Assembly (NCBI RefSeq): GCF_947502995.1
Contig: NZ_CANNBW010000013.1
Location: forward strand, 85,972 to 149,971
Direction: 5' to 3'
DNA from: an uncultured Tenacibaculum sp.
GTDB taxonomy: Bacteria; Bacteroidota; Bacteroidia; Flavobacteriales; Flavobacteriaceae
Length of the DNA stretch: 64,000 bases
Part shown: in pieces, positions 63,929-64,000 of the stretch
How positions within the stretch are numbered: the stretch's first letter is position 1
Layout: the number at the start of each line of letters is the position of its first letter
The notes under the pieces: model-generated
What the model was told of the DNA's origin: nothing
The model's input: the letters and a program-made list of their open reading frames with translations, nothing else
Database searches by the model: none
Program-made: the position numbers and the translations under genes

Positions 63929-64000
63929 CCGTCCTGAAATAAGTTTACACAATTTAGACTTATTTTATGAATAACACTGTACCCAAGAAAAAGCGAACTC
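63929..64000 (+). mobile_element. Probable left end of an insertion sequence (cut by window)
   Basis: After the lipase terminator the sequence changes to GTCCCGTCCTGAAATAAGTT and on to an ATG at 63967 that opens a very basic peptide (MNNTVPKKKRT). AAATAAGT (63937-63944) and ACTTATTT (63958-63965) form an 8-bp inverted repeat. This looks like the terminal inverted repeat and transposase start of an IS3-like element, but only 72 bases are visible and the family cannot be fixed. Confidence 0.4.
63967..64000 (+). CDS. Start of a possible transposase (truncated by window)
   Basis: Eleven codons from ATG 63967 encode MNNTVPKKKRT, a basic start common in DNA-binding transposase subunits. It is too short to identify. 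Confidence 0.3.
   Translation, partial: MNNTVPKKKRT

Overview
The window is a low-GC chromosomal segment from a member of the Bacteroidota, most likely a marine Flavobacteriaceae species (Tenacibaculum- or Aquimarina-like; the genus is inferred, not shown). Supporting signs are Bacteroidota-type promoters (TTG about 17-20 bases before TAnnTTTG), three large proteins ending in type IX secretion (T9SS) sorting domains, many lipoproteins, a DUF5916/CBM9-like outer-membrane protein, a GSCFA protein and an rplM-rpsI / rpsB-tsf block on one strand. No rRNA, tRNA or CRISPR array was recognised.

Layout. 1-12.1 kb: the 5' part of asnS, a giant secreted leucine-rich-repeat protein built from about 1.13-kb modules, an RND/MMPL exporter, and pyrH-frr. 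12.2-21.2 kb: a ten-gene Ter-type stress operon on the minus strand, read in the order three TerD-domain proteins, vWA, TerB-like acidic protein, vWA, vWA with zinc ribbon (TerY type), PP2C phosphatase, Ser/Thr kinase, and a Ca2+/cation antiporter. A clear promoter lies before the first TerD gene and an internal terminator separates the TerD/vWA half from the phosphatase/kinase/antiporter half. 21.8-25.1 kb: a secreted beta-helix enzyme or adhesin. 25.1-28 kb: tsf, rpsB, rpsI, rplM.

28-45.3 kb is core and household material: a DUF5916 protein, an OmpA-type lipoprotein, an ApbE-type flavinyltransferase, map with a methyltransferase, gpmI with a thioredoxin-like lipoprotein, coiled-coil and helical proteins of unknown role, an M48 peptidase, a long phenylalanine hydroxylase with a rhodanese, and a stand-alone C39 peptidase lipoprotein. 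45.3-57.1 kb: small proteins, GSCFA, alaS, and a plus-strand cluster of M23 peptidase, CapA-like, MerR, LemA and two TPM proteins, then a PhoD-type phosphatase.

57.2-63.9 kb is an array of five paralogous lipoproteins (resembling DUF6252) with nearly constant ends and variable middles, followed by a T9SS-secreted lipase-like protein. A 26-codon remnant of the lipase gene's start lies inside the array, which records past duplication and rearrangement. The window ends in what looks like the left end of an insertion sequence. The most system-like regions are the Ter operon, where a calcium/cation exchanger stands where a TerC membrane protein might be expected, and the diversifying lipoprotein array.
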